A stretch of 16,030 bases of DNA from Pigoraptor vietnamica (Eukaryota > Opisthokonta > Filasterea). How positions within the stretch are numbered: position 1 is the first letter of the stretch; each line of letters opens with the position of its first letter. Made by a program: the position numbers and the translations under genes. The DNA is taken from positions 1-16,030 of the forward strand of contig CALSCQ010001448.1 in NCBI GenBank assembly GCA_943704525.1, in the 5' to 3' direction. This document shows positions 1 to 9,855 of the stretch, one piece after another. A model generated the notes under the pieces. It did no database searches, was not told the DNA's origin, and saw only the letters and a program-made list of their open reading frames with translations.

Positions 1-117
<117 letters not shown>

Positions 118-177
118 GACAGACGCGCTCACGCTGTTGTGTTCCCTGCACGCACGGCATTCGGCAGATGGACCTAC

Positions 178-1588
178 CCTTCGTGAGCAAATTGCTAAGG
201 TCGCCGACCAGTTGTGCAGGCAGCGGCGCAGACACCATCCACGGACGTGTCGCCATCGCCTCCCCAAACGCAAGCTCACTCGCGTCCATCGGATCGCCCT
301 TCGGTTCAATGTCCTCCTCCGCACTCTCCGCCCTTCTCGCGGCGTTCTCCGTCACGTTCGCCTCCGCCTTCTGTCGTGTGGCAAGCACCGCCTCCTTCGT
401 GGGAAGCACTGCCTCCTCTGTGTCCGAGTCTACGAGCCTCTCGTTCTCACGACTGGACACACTCTTCGCTTCTCCGCCGGCAACACTCGCATTCTCAGAC
501 GCAGCAGATGTAGCCGGTCTCGCACCACCAGCGCCATCCCGCGTTATGGCCTTCCGCTCGACGTCTGTTACTGGCACAGCGACAGTCACAGTGCGCCTGC
601 GACGGCGCCCTCTCTGTCCCTCGGCGGCGCCATCCGACAACACGTGCTCGGCCGAGGAATTCGCACGCGCCGCCCCTTCTGCAGCACCTTCCGCACCGTC
701 CTCCGCGGTGTCCAACAGCGAACTCGATTTTCGATCGCCCTCCTCGCGGACTTGCGTGACGGCGGCCCCCGCGTGCGAGTTTTCGACATCGCGGTTCTCC
801 TCCGCCACACGCACCGCAGTCGGCTGTTCTACTCGCTCTACTCGCTCTTCGCTAGGTAACGGGCCACGCGGCGTCACGGTCGCACTTCGTCTGTCGCCAA
901 CGGAATCCCCCCTTCGCTCGTTTCTTGTCCTCTCTGCAGCGCGCACCTCCTGTGACACGACGTCGCCGGTCGCTGTTTCGCGCGAGCGCACGGCAGAAGA
1001 CGACGTCCTCGCTTCGTGCGTACGTCCCCTCGATAGAGTCTGCGTTGAACGGTCAACATGCCCCTTCGCATCGCTCGCACCGCGCCGAGTCATTCGGTCG
1101 CCCTCCAACTCTTCTTCCTCGAGGGCCTGCTCCTCCACACGCCGTCGGCGCATTCGCTTCAGGACGCGCACAGCCTCCTTCGCCGCCTCCGCCTCCTCCG
1201 TCCCGATCACATTGCGCACCTTATCGTCGGGGTTTACGACGTTGAAGCTCTCAATCTCTGCAAGCGATCGCAGCATGCGTTCCTTGGACCTCGCCGCGGT
1301 TGCGGCCGACATGGGTCCCAGTGGAAGCATGCCGCGCGCGTACACCGCCTTGAGCACGGGATCATCGAAGTGGCGCGTCTTAGATGCGCTAGCCCCGGGA
1401 GCCTGCGCCTCGGTCGTTGCGACGGGAGGCGCTTCTTCGCGCTTCCAACTCTTCTTTGTTTCGCGCTGCTCCGCGGCAAGGCCCGCTCGAGCGAATGCCT
1501 CACGTGAAGCCTTTGTCACATAGTGCCGCCGCGAGATGAGCGCTAATAGCGCACGCGCGGACGGCGAAGAGGCATGGCGCACCGACAT
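178..1588 (-). CDS. Unrecognised charged, low-complexity protein; 5' exon, truncated by window
   Basis: I do not recognise this protein. A minus-strand frame is open from the ATG at 1586-1588 to beyond the left edge, about 470 codons. Residues 1-26 are Ser/Arg-rich without acidic residues (MSVRHASS..., ...ISRRHYVTK), which could be a mitochondrial presequence. Residues about 74-165 look the most structured (FDDPVLKAVYARG, then a basic-acidic helical stretch with RMRRRR and EEEELE). The remainder is E/A/R/T/S-rich and probably disordered. The exon may end at the donor GTAGGT (172-177), just before the (TG)n tract; without a splice the frame runs on into a Val-Cys repeat, which is unlikely. The start is uncertain: an in-frame upstream ATG (1634-1636) has a purine at -3. 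An equally long plus-strand frame (168-1523) shares the same wobble positions, so third-base composition cannot decide between them. I prefer this strand because its product is charged and protein-like rather than Ser/Ala-rich. Confidence 0.55.
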
Positions 1589-1989
1589 TCGCGCGACAAA
1601 ACAAACCGAAATAGCGATGTCTCCAAGAAGTGGCATCCCCTTCAAGTGTGTGCGCGGTTCACCAGCACGTGTCAATGATTGTAACAGAATTTTGTTGTAA
1701 CAGGAATGTTTTTTTGGAATTTTTTCCAACCAGTCCACCCAAACCAACCACTTTATCCTTCTCATAGTGTTCGGCTTTGGCAATGACCACCTCGGTGCGG
1801 GTGACACGCGCGAGATTCATTCGGACCGTTTTTTTTATGTACGGACATCATACGGTTGTCGCCGCCGGATATCGGCAAAATAGTGCCAACTGCTCGGCCA
1901 GTACGTGCGGCACTCAGCTGAAAACCGGAGCGCCAGTTTATTCGGCGGTTTTGGAGACGCTAAGGACAGGCGCAGGCGCGAGCATTTCG
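1589..1989. other. Spacer between protoglobin 3' end and the upstream side of the 178-1588 gene
   Basis: These 401 nt separate two minus-strand genes. They hold an AATAAA on the minus strand (1937-1942) for the protoglobin mRNA and an AT-rich stretch at about 1680-1730 with a small inverted repeat (TTGGAA at 1714-1719, TTCCAA at 1724-1729). Upstream in-frame ATGs for the next gene also lie here. I see no RNA gene. A plus-strand open frame at 1777-2154 is antisense to the last protoglobin exon and has no recognisable product. Confidence 0.6.
1937..1942 (-). terminator. Candidate polyadenylation signal AATAAA for the protoglobin gene
   Basis: The minus strand reads AATAAA about 48 nt beyond the TAA stop of the protoglobin gene, a plausible distance for a canonical poly(A) signal. 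Confidence 0.5.
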
Positions 1990-3293
1990 TTAGTTGCGGC
2001 CGATGTTGGCCAGCTCCTCCTTGGCCTGGAGGGAGAGGTCCACGCCAATGGGAATGTAGTGGCGGCTGAAGAGGTCCGACTGGATCCAGAAGATCTTGCT
2101 GAATGCACGCGTCACCTCCTTGCGCGTGTGCTGATCAAGCGGCAGGTCCTGTAACAAGGGAGGGTGAGTGTGTTAGAGATGGGGAGGGAGGGAAGCAAGG
2201 CCTGCCCACGGCCGTGTTCTTTCCACCTCAAACACCATCGCCGGTGTCGGCGCGGCGCCTTACTGTCACTTAAGGGTGCTGAAGACAACCGTACCGGCCC
2301 AGCCGACCCACCTGGGCGACGTTCAGGAGGCAGTCGAGGAGATAGCCGAACATGGCGTTAATGTGCACGTACTCGACAGCAATGTTGCGCGACCCACTTC
2401 GTGGCGTGTGCACCTGAACAAGGAGTGTGTCCCAGTCAGCAAGAGCAGAACACCGGCCAGTGTGTTGTTCGTCAACGGCAACTGGACTCGAAACCGCGTC
2501 TTTACACATCCGTGCCACTACGGCATGAGACGCTCGTTGGCCGTATACTCCACCTTGCCGACCTGCGCAGAGTCAATTGGACGTGTAAATAGCCGGCCTT
2601 GCAATTTGTGCCCTCTCACGGTTTGCAAGCACGTGACATACCCAGTCGAGGTACTTGATGAAGTTATCGTCGTAATCCGACTGCAGAGCGATGCATGCGC
2701 AAGAACATGTCAGGGTCTGTGGATGCAGGAAGAAGGAAGGGATGTAGAGGGGACGGGGGAGCGGGGGCCGACTCTCTCGCGACAACATGAGGGCATCGTC
2801 CGTACCGTCACGAGTTTGCAAATGTACTTGGCAAGCGCCTCCTTGCGGAAGCGAATCTGTCCGTTGTTCATGTCGAGAGACGCAAGGTCGCTGGCCAGGT
2901 CGCCCGTGTAGCCGTCATTTCGCCGAAGGAACACCTCCTGCAGCCGACGTAACGCGACAGTTACACACGTACATTATTCCCGGAATGGCCTCGCACACGA
3001 GCCGCACCTTTGTGATGTCGTACGTGAAGAGCTTCTCGTACACAAGGTCAACAATGGCCGGTGCAAGCGCTGTGACATACGGAGCAGAAGCCTGGGGGCA
3101 AGTGGACAAATGTAAGCGGGTCTGGGCCAGTAGGCCACTTCGGTGAACGACTTGCATCGCACGGACAAATAGTCACCTTCAGGGCCGCAATTTCCTTCGT
3201 TCCGAACTCCATGAACTTCTGAAGGTAATGAAAGCGGTAAACGACGCTCTCGTTGAGGCTGTTGCGGTCAATGTGCTCGAGTGGGCGCGCCAT
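1990..3293 (-). CDS. Protoglobin-domain haem protein (globin-sensor superfamily), 7 exons
   Basis: Predicted single-domain haem globin of 213 aa, about the length of fungal protoglobin-like proteins. Exons in transcript order are 3293-3177, 3091-3008, 2937-2806, 2680-2642, 2562-2554, 2413-2312 and 2148-1990 (TAA). All introns are GT-AG and all junctions phase 0. Recognisable family blocks are EHIDRNSL near the N terminus, LVYEKLFTYDITK (residues about 55-67), FRKEALAKYICKLV (97-110), DNFIKYLDWVGKVHT (about 116-130), EYVHINAMFGYLLD (141-154) and KIFWIQSDLFSRHY (179-192). His129 in VGKVHT aligns by eye with the proximal haem-ligand histidine of archaeal protoglobin, so O2/CO/NO binding is likely. 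No output domain is attached, so signalling versus gas or redox chemistry cannot be decided. The 9-nt exon is inferred from family alignment. The start is the only ATG ahead of the HIDR block; an in-frame GTG lies just upstream. Confidence 0.85.
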
Positions 3294-3802
3294 CTTCACT
3301 CGGAGGAGCCAGTCTCCTTAATTACCGAGACGATGCACGTTATGAGCCCGTGGGTTCGATACCGTCTGCCTTCAATAGCGCCTGCAGTTCAATTTCTGCC
3401 GCACGCACTCCATACATGAGATGCACGAAGCCCAAACAATTTTCAGCCACTGCTGACGAAGCTCGCGCCTCTCACCGGCACTGGCCAAGTGCGAGAATCC
3501 GAACGGGCGGTTACCCCAAATCGTAACAAATTAGTAACAGACAGATCACATGACATCACGTGAGACGTTGCCATGGTGAGTCCGCCAGGCAGTCGATACT
3601 GTCGATACTAAACCGTCAAACCACGGCATCTTTCTCTTCGTTTCAACAGCGCGCACACACGAATCCACGTGCAGAAGGGACGGAGAGCGCGTGTGAGAGA
3701 CATCGGTTCGAGGCGCATTCACGCGCATGCGGCGCCCTTCGTTGACTCTGGGCGCGTAACTCCTGTCTTGGGCCTGTGTGCCCATATTATTGCGACGCGA
3801 AA
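3294..3802. promoter_or_regulatory. Divergent intergenic region between protoglobin and DNAI3
   Basis: These 509 nt separate the start codons of two divergently transcribed genes, so both promoters should lie here. Visible elements are an X-box-like sequence at 3567-3580, an E-box CACGTG at 3557-3562 and a small tandem repeat of GTCGATACT near 3592-3609. I see no TATA box I would defend. Short open frames on both strands have no recognisable product. Confidence 0.55.
3567..3580 (+). promoter_or_regulatory. X-box-like (RFX) site upstream of DNAI3
   Basis: GTTGCC-AT-GGTGAG matches 12 of 14 positions of the ciliary X-box form GTTNCC-AT-GGTAAC: the left half is perfect, the right half diverges at two positions. 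It lies about 225-235 nt upstream of the DNAI3 start codon, a normal distance for X-boxes of ciliary genes. Whether this organism has an RFX factor is unknown. Confidence 0.4.
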
Positions 3803-4266
3803 ATGTCGGACGCCGGGAGCCACCACGCGTCGCAGCAGCAGCTGTCGCAGGAGCGCGAAATTCCCGAGGGGATCTTGCCGCTCTTTTTCACGAGTCAGTC
3901 GTGCGAGATATTCAATTGCCGGCCGGGCTCACAGGCACGTAGTTTGCGAGTCGATTCTCTCGTGGTTGAAGTGTTATGCTGCGTGACGGGGTTGCGTGTT
4001 TTTTCTGAACGGATTCCGTGTTCGATGTTGATGCGCACTGTGAAGGAAGCGTTAGTTATTTGGACGTCCATTTCGCGCGCGTGATGGGAGATTTGCGCTT
4101 GTCGTGACTGTTTGTGTTGGTGCGACGCAGGTGACCGCGGAGCACCCGCACGTACTCATCAAGAAAGAGGCCATCGTCGATGACTTCAAGAACAGGGCGG
4201 CCGTTTCGGACTTTCATCCGGCGAAGGAGCAGCTCTTGGTACGCCGAGTTTTTCGTTGTAGTCGCG

Positions 4267-4331
<65 letters not shown>

Positions 4332-7300
4332 GGCGTGTTGCATGCAAATGTGCGTGTATGGGTGATGCTTGTGTTGATGTTTGTTCCGCACGCGCAGAAA
4401 TATCCTGGCGATGAGATTCTTCTCGTCTACGACGAGGATTTCAAGTATGGCGAGAACTTTTACCTCTGCCTCACGGAGGAGGCGAAGGCCGCCATCCTCA
4501 AGGTTCGTCAGTTGTGTCCGCTGTGGAATGTGCGACAATACCCCCGCAAAGGGCGTATTCGGTAGATCTTTCTCAGTGGTGTGTTTCGAGTCATCCTTGT
4601 TGTGCCACCTGCGATGTCGTCCTCATCCTCGTGTGTTTGCCCTGTTTGCGCAGCCGGCGGATGAGGTGCCCACAATAGCTGAAGTGGACGACACGCCCAA
4701 GGAGCGACCGAACGAGTGGGTCTCGCTCGGCAGCGACAAGGAAATTGAGGCCGAGGCGTGCGGGAACACGCGAGAGCTGGTGCGTGGACGGACACGCGGA
4801 GCGTTGGGGAAATTTGATGTATGCCGTTTGTGTCGTGTATCTGCATGCGACGGCGATTATGTGATGCATATGGCGCGTGGTGTGTGAGAGATGTGTGTTG
4901 CCCCGTCGAGTCGAGAAAGCCACGTGGATTCTCGTGTAATGTGTTCGGCATCTCATGTTTTTTTTTTGCGTTCACTTTGTGTGACGCAGCTCGTTGTGAC
5001 TGTATTGCGGAAGCGAAAGGAGTTTGGACAGCCCGTTACATTCAAGGACAGGTACGCACCCATGCGTCTGCTGCCTAGTACGAAAAAACTGCCGATAGAG
5101 TGTCCCTGTATCATTAGTGCGCTGTGGTGTTGTGCGTATGCGTGTGTATTGCGTACGTGAGGCACTTGCGTGGACGCACGCGCTCTCGGCGCAAGTTCGG
5201 ACGCACGAAATTGTCATGGAACAATATGCTCAGCGGTCCTTCCGTCGTCTCACCGCGGTCCCACTGGCACTGTCGACAGGGGCCCACGCGACGCGAAGGA
5301 CGCTTACGTGGAATACAAGTCGTACTCGGACAAGAACTTTGAGACGAAGATTCTCGAGCTGGACAAATCGGTGCAGGCGGTGCCCGTCGTGGTCGACAAC
5401 GAGTGCCAGACCAACTGGCTCCAGCCCATCGACGCGGCCATCGAGTACGAGGTGCGAAAGCGCGCTCTGTGTGCTTGGATCGATTGTCGTGTCGTCTTGT
5501 TTGGCTTGCTTTGAGCTTCTTCGCTTGTGCACTGCATCTCGCGTGCCCGCCTCAGTTATTTAATTCCCCCTCCAATATTGGTTGCGTTATGTACGACACA
5601 CATGGATTCGACCTCACTTTGTGATGGGTTTTGTTCCGCAGCCGCGCGAGTTTGAGGAGGAGAAGAAGGCGGAAGTGCTCGCGTCTGCGGAGCTGTCTCA
5701 GTTTGTCGACAACGTGCGGCTCAGGTGCGTGGACGATAGATGTTCGTGGCTCTTGCTTTGCGGTGCGCGCGAGACGGTCGTCCCTATGTTTTGAAGCCAT
5801 GCGCGTCGTCTGTGGATAGGGTTTAAGGTAGCGCTTGGTGTCTCAATGTCGATCGCACCCGCAGGTTCGAGCGCGCGCTGCAGCAGAATGAGATTATGGA
5901 CGTGTTCAACGACGACCTTGTTGACATTGGCGATGAGGACGGCCTCTTCGGCGCCAAGTCCGATTCGGTCCTCAAGGTGCGTCGGCGTGAAAGAAGGCGC
6001 ATCGCCACCTCACTTTCGTTGCCGTGTTGTGTTCGCACGTTAGAGCGAAGGCGTGGGCACTTAGTGTTGGCATGCACACTGTGTTTCATGCGCACTTTTA
6101 CTTCTTTCGCGCGCTGAGCGTCGCCGTTGTGTCTCTCTCTCTGCCCGCGCAGGAGCACCAGTCGTTCACAGACCTCAAGTTCAGCAAGGACAAGTCAATT
6201 AGCTGCATCGATTGGCACCCGACGCTGAAGGGTGCGTGCGCGTGCGCCTCGCCTGCTAACTAGTGCGCGTGCGTGCGAGACACTGTGTGCGCGCGTGGAT
6301 GTGAGCATGGGTTATGCCGCACAACTGATGCCCGCTCGCATGCAGGCGTCGTTGCCGTGTCGTGCACGGAGCGACTCACGTTTGACGAGCGTGTGACGGA
6401 GGCCGCGCGGGTGCTGATGACGCCCTCGCTCATCCTCGTGTGGAGCTTCCACGACCCCATCCACCCGCAGGTGTGCATTGGAGCATCGTGGCGCGTGCGT
6501 TTGTGTCTGCCAAATAGCAACCGTGCGCGTCGTTGATGTTGGGACATGGCTGTCTGACGCATTGATCCCACGCAGCTCATCCTCGAGGCGCCCGACGACG
6601 TCTCCATCTTCCGCTTCAATCCCGTCGAGCCGCACCTTCTTGCCGGCGGCTGCATGAACGGACAGGTGTGTGCGCGCTCATGTTCGTGACGCAGCGTGCG
6701 TCGTCTCACGGCCTGTGAGCCATCACAAATAGCCAACCTCACGCGCTGATGCATTTCTCTGCGCAGCTTGTTGTGTGGGACTTGAGCGAGTACACCGAGC
6801 AGCTGGTGAGCCAGCAGCCCACGAAGGACTCTGGACTTGTTGACGACGACAAGCGGGAGACGCACGCAACCATCGTAAAGTGGGTTCGATTCCCATTGCC
6901 TGCAACTGATTGGCGTAGAGTGGAGTGAAGGCAATGGAGGGAATGGAGGGACGCACGCACGCACATGCGCGTCGTCGTGGTCCCCAACTGCCGCGCATAC
7001 TGACTGCTGCCCTCCCACGCAGACACACGGTGGTTACGTCGATCGAGGCTTCGCACAAGGCGGCGATCACCGATTTGCAATGGCTCCCTTCAGACTCGGA
7101 GGTGCGTGCTTTCTGCTTCATGTGTGTGTGAGAGGCAGTGTGCTCGTCGCGCTGCGCATGTGCTATTTTGTGTTGAAGCGTACGCGTCGTTATTCACGTG
7201 TATGTGTGCGTGTACGCAGGTGACAAACACTGGCGACATCGTCGAGAGCGAGGAGAAGAAGTGTCACCAGCTCGGCACGATTGCCGCGGACGGGACGCTG

Positions 7301-9525
7301 CTCGTGTGGGACACGCGGGGCAACAAGCGCGAGCACCTCAAGTCGCTCAAGAGCCTCGACCTCATTTGGCGGCCACTCATGAAGGTGACGCTCAACCGAC
7401 CGGACGTCGCCGGCGAGTTTGGAGGCACGAAGTTTGTGCTTCCGAAGCCATGGACATATCATGCAGACGGCGCCGACAAGGGTACGTGCTTGGACACACA
7501 ACTCGCCGTGCGCACCCACGGAGAAGAAGCTGTGTGCACGTGCAATCGGTGGGAAGAGCTGCAAGAGTGGCAATAGAGACTCACCGCCTCCACTCTCCGC
7601 AGGGCCGCACCCGGACGACAGCCACCACGGGCGCGGCGCGAGTGCTGGACGCTCGCGCAAGAAGCAGGAGGGCACTGCCACGCACTCGACCAAGTTCTTC
7701 GCCGGCACTGAGGTACGAGGAAGTGCCGTTGCGTGGCGAGAGTGGGGACTTCGACGCGTGCGTCGTGGTGTGGGCATGCGAGTGACGCTGCGCTACTGTT
7801 TGCTTCTGCAGGACGGCGAGATTGTGTACATGGACTGGCGAGTGGAGAAGGACCACGAGTCCGGCAAGGTCATCCGTGGGTATCAGCCCTCAGGCGCCTT
7901 CTTTTCCACCCACCCCCACGCACACGATCACACAATCACCCACTCTTTTCTTCTGTTTTCTGCGAGTGCTTACGTTTGTTCTCCTCCAACGCGCAGCGAC
8001 AAAAGCGGAGCAGTTCTGGCGCGGCCACAGCGGCGCCGTGTGTGCGCTGCAGCGCTCGCCCTTCCTCAAGGACCTCATTCTCGGCATTGGCACGTGGACG
8101 TTCTCGATCTGGCGGGAAGACATCCGGGTGCGTAGGCGCTGCTTTGCGGCTTGAGAGTCAGTGGCTCGTGCAATGTGCGGTTTTGCGTGCCTGGAGAAAA
8201 CTAATGCCTGCGTGCTTGTCGAAACGTGCTTTATTCTCCTAACGTGTGCTTCGCTGCCACGCAGGGTTCGCCGCTGCTCATCTCGCCGTGCACCCAAACG
8301 TACATGACGGGTGGCTGCTGGTCGCCCTCGCGCCCCGGCGTCTTTTACATTTCGAAGGCCGACGGCAACGTGGACGTGTGGGACATTCTGGACAGGTGGG
8401 TCTCTATTGCACTGGGGTATTCAAAGTGGCATAAGACTTTTGCTGTAGTTTGACTGTTAAGAATGGCCGGCGTGGCGCCTGTGTCTGACGGGTGTTTGTA
8501 CGCTCGCGCGCGTTTGTTGTGCAGGTCGCACGAGCCCGCGATGACGCAGAACGTGTCTTCGTTCCCCATCAAATCGATGAGTCCAATGCACGCGTCGTCT
8601 CACAGCACACAGGGTGCGTCCACACCGCTTGTTCATGAATTCTTCCACTGCCACTATGATCATCACAAGCACTATCACTACATGCCCTGCTCCCACGACA
8701 CGGTCCTCTCTCCTTCCTTGCTCTTGCAGTCTGTCCTTCGCGCGTGGTTCACCTCCGTCTCGGCACGTGTGCCGCAACACTTTTGCGCCCATCGCTGACC
8801 GTCCTTATCTTCGCGATGCAGCCAAGACGCAGTACCTCGCTGTCGGCGACGAGGCAGGCACGCTGCACATCCTCGAAGTGCCGCGCAGCCTCACGCGGCC
8901 ATCGTCCAACGAGGTGCGTGTGCATCCGCGCGCGTTGTGTCTTTGCGTAGAACGAGCTTGAAGGCACTCTCTGTTGGGATTTGCATTGCTCACTTGCGCC
9001 TGTTTTTTGACTCGATTTCAGCTCGCTGCCGTGGAGAACTTTTTCGACCGCGAGACCAAGCGCGTGCAGTACATGCTCGACCGCCACCGTTTCCGCATTG
9101 ACGAAAAACGGGGACTCGACGCCAACGCCAATCGCACCACCAAGGGGGTGAGTTGGACCCCTCGTCTCGTTAGTCCGTTTGTAGTACACAGTCCCGTGCG
9201 CCGTTCTTTCTCTTATCTACCGCCGCTTGTTACACTGTCACATGTGCATTTTCCCCTCGTTTCCCTTGCAAATTGCGTTGACGCAACGCATGCGTGTCAC
9301 GTGCGCACTCCGCTATTCTTGCTGACCTAAGCGCGCCCTTGTCGCTCGCAGGAGAGCGCGGGAGACGAGAGCGCCGTGGCGGATCTGCCCGCAGAGCCGT
9401 TTGCGCGCATCGACAGCGAGTACCAGGACTACCTCAAGATGGAGCAGGAGTTTTTGGACGAGCTCGGTGTGCGTCCCGCGTGGCAGGGCGGCAGTGCCTA
9501 CGACGAAGAGCCCGGCGCAAAGTGA
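3803..9525 (+). CDS. DNAI3: Axonemal inner-arm dynein I1/f intermediate chain, WDR63/IC140 orthologue, 22 exons, complete
   Basis: Intermediate chain of the two-headed inner dynein arm (I1/f), acting in the ciliary axoneme; 854 aa against about 890 in human. Exons: 3803-3934, 4131-4238, 4398-4502, 4654-4779, 4990-5051, 5280-5451, 5642-5724, 5865-5976, 6153-6231, 6346-6470, 6576-6665, 6767-6879, 7023-7101, 7220-7481, 7603-7712, 7812-7875, 7997-8127, 8265-8395, 8525-8613, 8822-8913, 9022-9147, 9352-9525. Diagnostic blocks are EIFNCR (35-40), NRAAVSDFHP (65-74), DFKYGENFYL (94-103), WVSLGSDKEIE (137-147) and QSFTDL (303-308). A WD-repeat propeller follows (about 315-745), with VWSFHDPIHPQ, AGGCMNGQLVVWDL, DGTLLVWDT, FFAGTEDGEIVYMDW, GVFYISKADGNVDVWD and LAVGDEAGTLHILE. 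The C terminus is a charged helix (NFFDRETKRVQYM; YLKMEQEFLDELG). All phases close. Intron 1 appears to use a GC donor (3935-3936); a GT donor at 3950 would add five residues. The remaining introns are GT-AG. Intron 2 carries a GT microsatellite. Confidence 0.95.
4268..4325. repeat. (GT)n microsatellite in DNAI3 intron 2
   Basis: A nearly pure GT run starts about 30 nt after the intron 2 donor (4239) and lies wholly between exons 2 and 3. Long open frames that cross it in several phases (Val-Cys or His-Thr repeats) are artefacts of the dinucleotide. Confidence 0.95.
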
Positions 9526-9855
9526 GGCGACCCCGTCATGTGACCGGGCGTGTCGCGTGTGTCCTCCGTCTTTTTGTGCGCGTCTGCGTGCATTTCATTG
9601 CGTGCGCTCGTGCGGCAGCGTGCGCGCGTTGCCCTCCTTGCACCCTTTGCGATATTAAAACACAGCCATTTGTCAAAGTTAATAGCACGTGTATTTTTCC
9701 TTCATAAGTGCAATACGCTGCGCACGCTCTCACTCTCTCGCAACCCCGCGGCGAGTCAGCGTATGTGGAGCGACCAAACGTCCACATGTGACCATATCTT
9801 GCAACGCAAAGAAGTAGAAAGGTCGAAAGCAACAAACTGCGCGTGCTCGAGCGAG
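9526..9855. other. Convergent 3' intergenic region between DNAI3 and ASF1
   Basis: This stretch of 330 nt holds the 3' ends of two converging genes. On the plus strand there is an ATTAAA poly(A)-signal variant at 9654-9659. I see no clear AATAAA for ASF1 on the minus strand and no RNA gene or conserved reading frame. Confidence 0.6.
9654..9659 (+). terminator. Candidate polyadenylation signal ATTAAA for DNAI3
   Basis: ATTAAA, the commonest variant poly(A) hexamer, sits about 130 nt after the DNAI3 TGA stop in an otherwise GC-rich stretch. Confidence 0.4.

Noticed and set aside
168-1523. 451-codon plus-strand open frame rich in Ser, Ala, Thr and Arg
   Set aside because: It mirrors the minus-strand frame 178-1588 and shares its third codon positions, so its openness follows from the GC-rich wobble bases of the other strand. 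The product is low-complexity and unrecognised. It remains possible, and stranded RNA would settle it.
1714-1729. Small hairpin TTGGAA-TTTT-TTCCAA
   Set aside because: Only six paired bases, no T-run or RNA-gene context, and eukaryotic genes do not use such terminators, so it is probably chance in an AT-rich spacer.
1777-2154. 125-codon plus-strand open frame
   Set aside because: It overlaps the last protoglobin exon in antisense and has no recognisable domain. The minus-strand reading gives conserved protoglobin residues.
3335-3370. tRNA-like T-arm string GGGTTCGATACC
   Set aside because: The flanking bases do not form a paired T stem, anticodon stem or acceptor stem in either orientation, so this is a chance match to the TTCGA loop.
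4104-4565. Val-Cys and His-Thr repeat proteins across the GT microsatellites
   Set aside because: Dinucleotide repeats are open in most frames. The tract lies between two DNAI3 exons with good splice sites, so it is intronic; the same reasoning applies to RAB35 intron 3.
6260-7018. 252-codon minus-strand open frame inside DNAI3
   Set aside because: It crosses DNAI3 exons 10-12 and their introns in antisense. The sense exons match the dynein intermediate chain family, and the antisense product has no recognisable feature.
7190-7785. Paired 195-codon open frames on both strands around DNAI3 exons 14-15
   Set aside because: Both are shadows of the GC-rich coding exons. The DNAI3 frame in this segment is a different one and carries the WD-repeat motifs.
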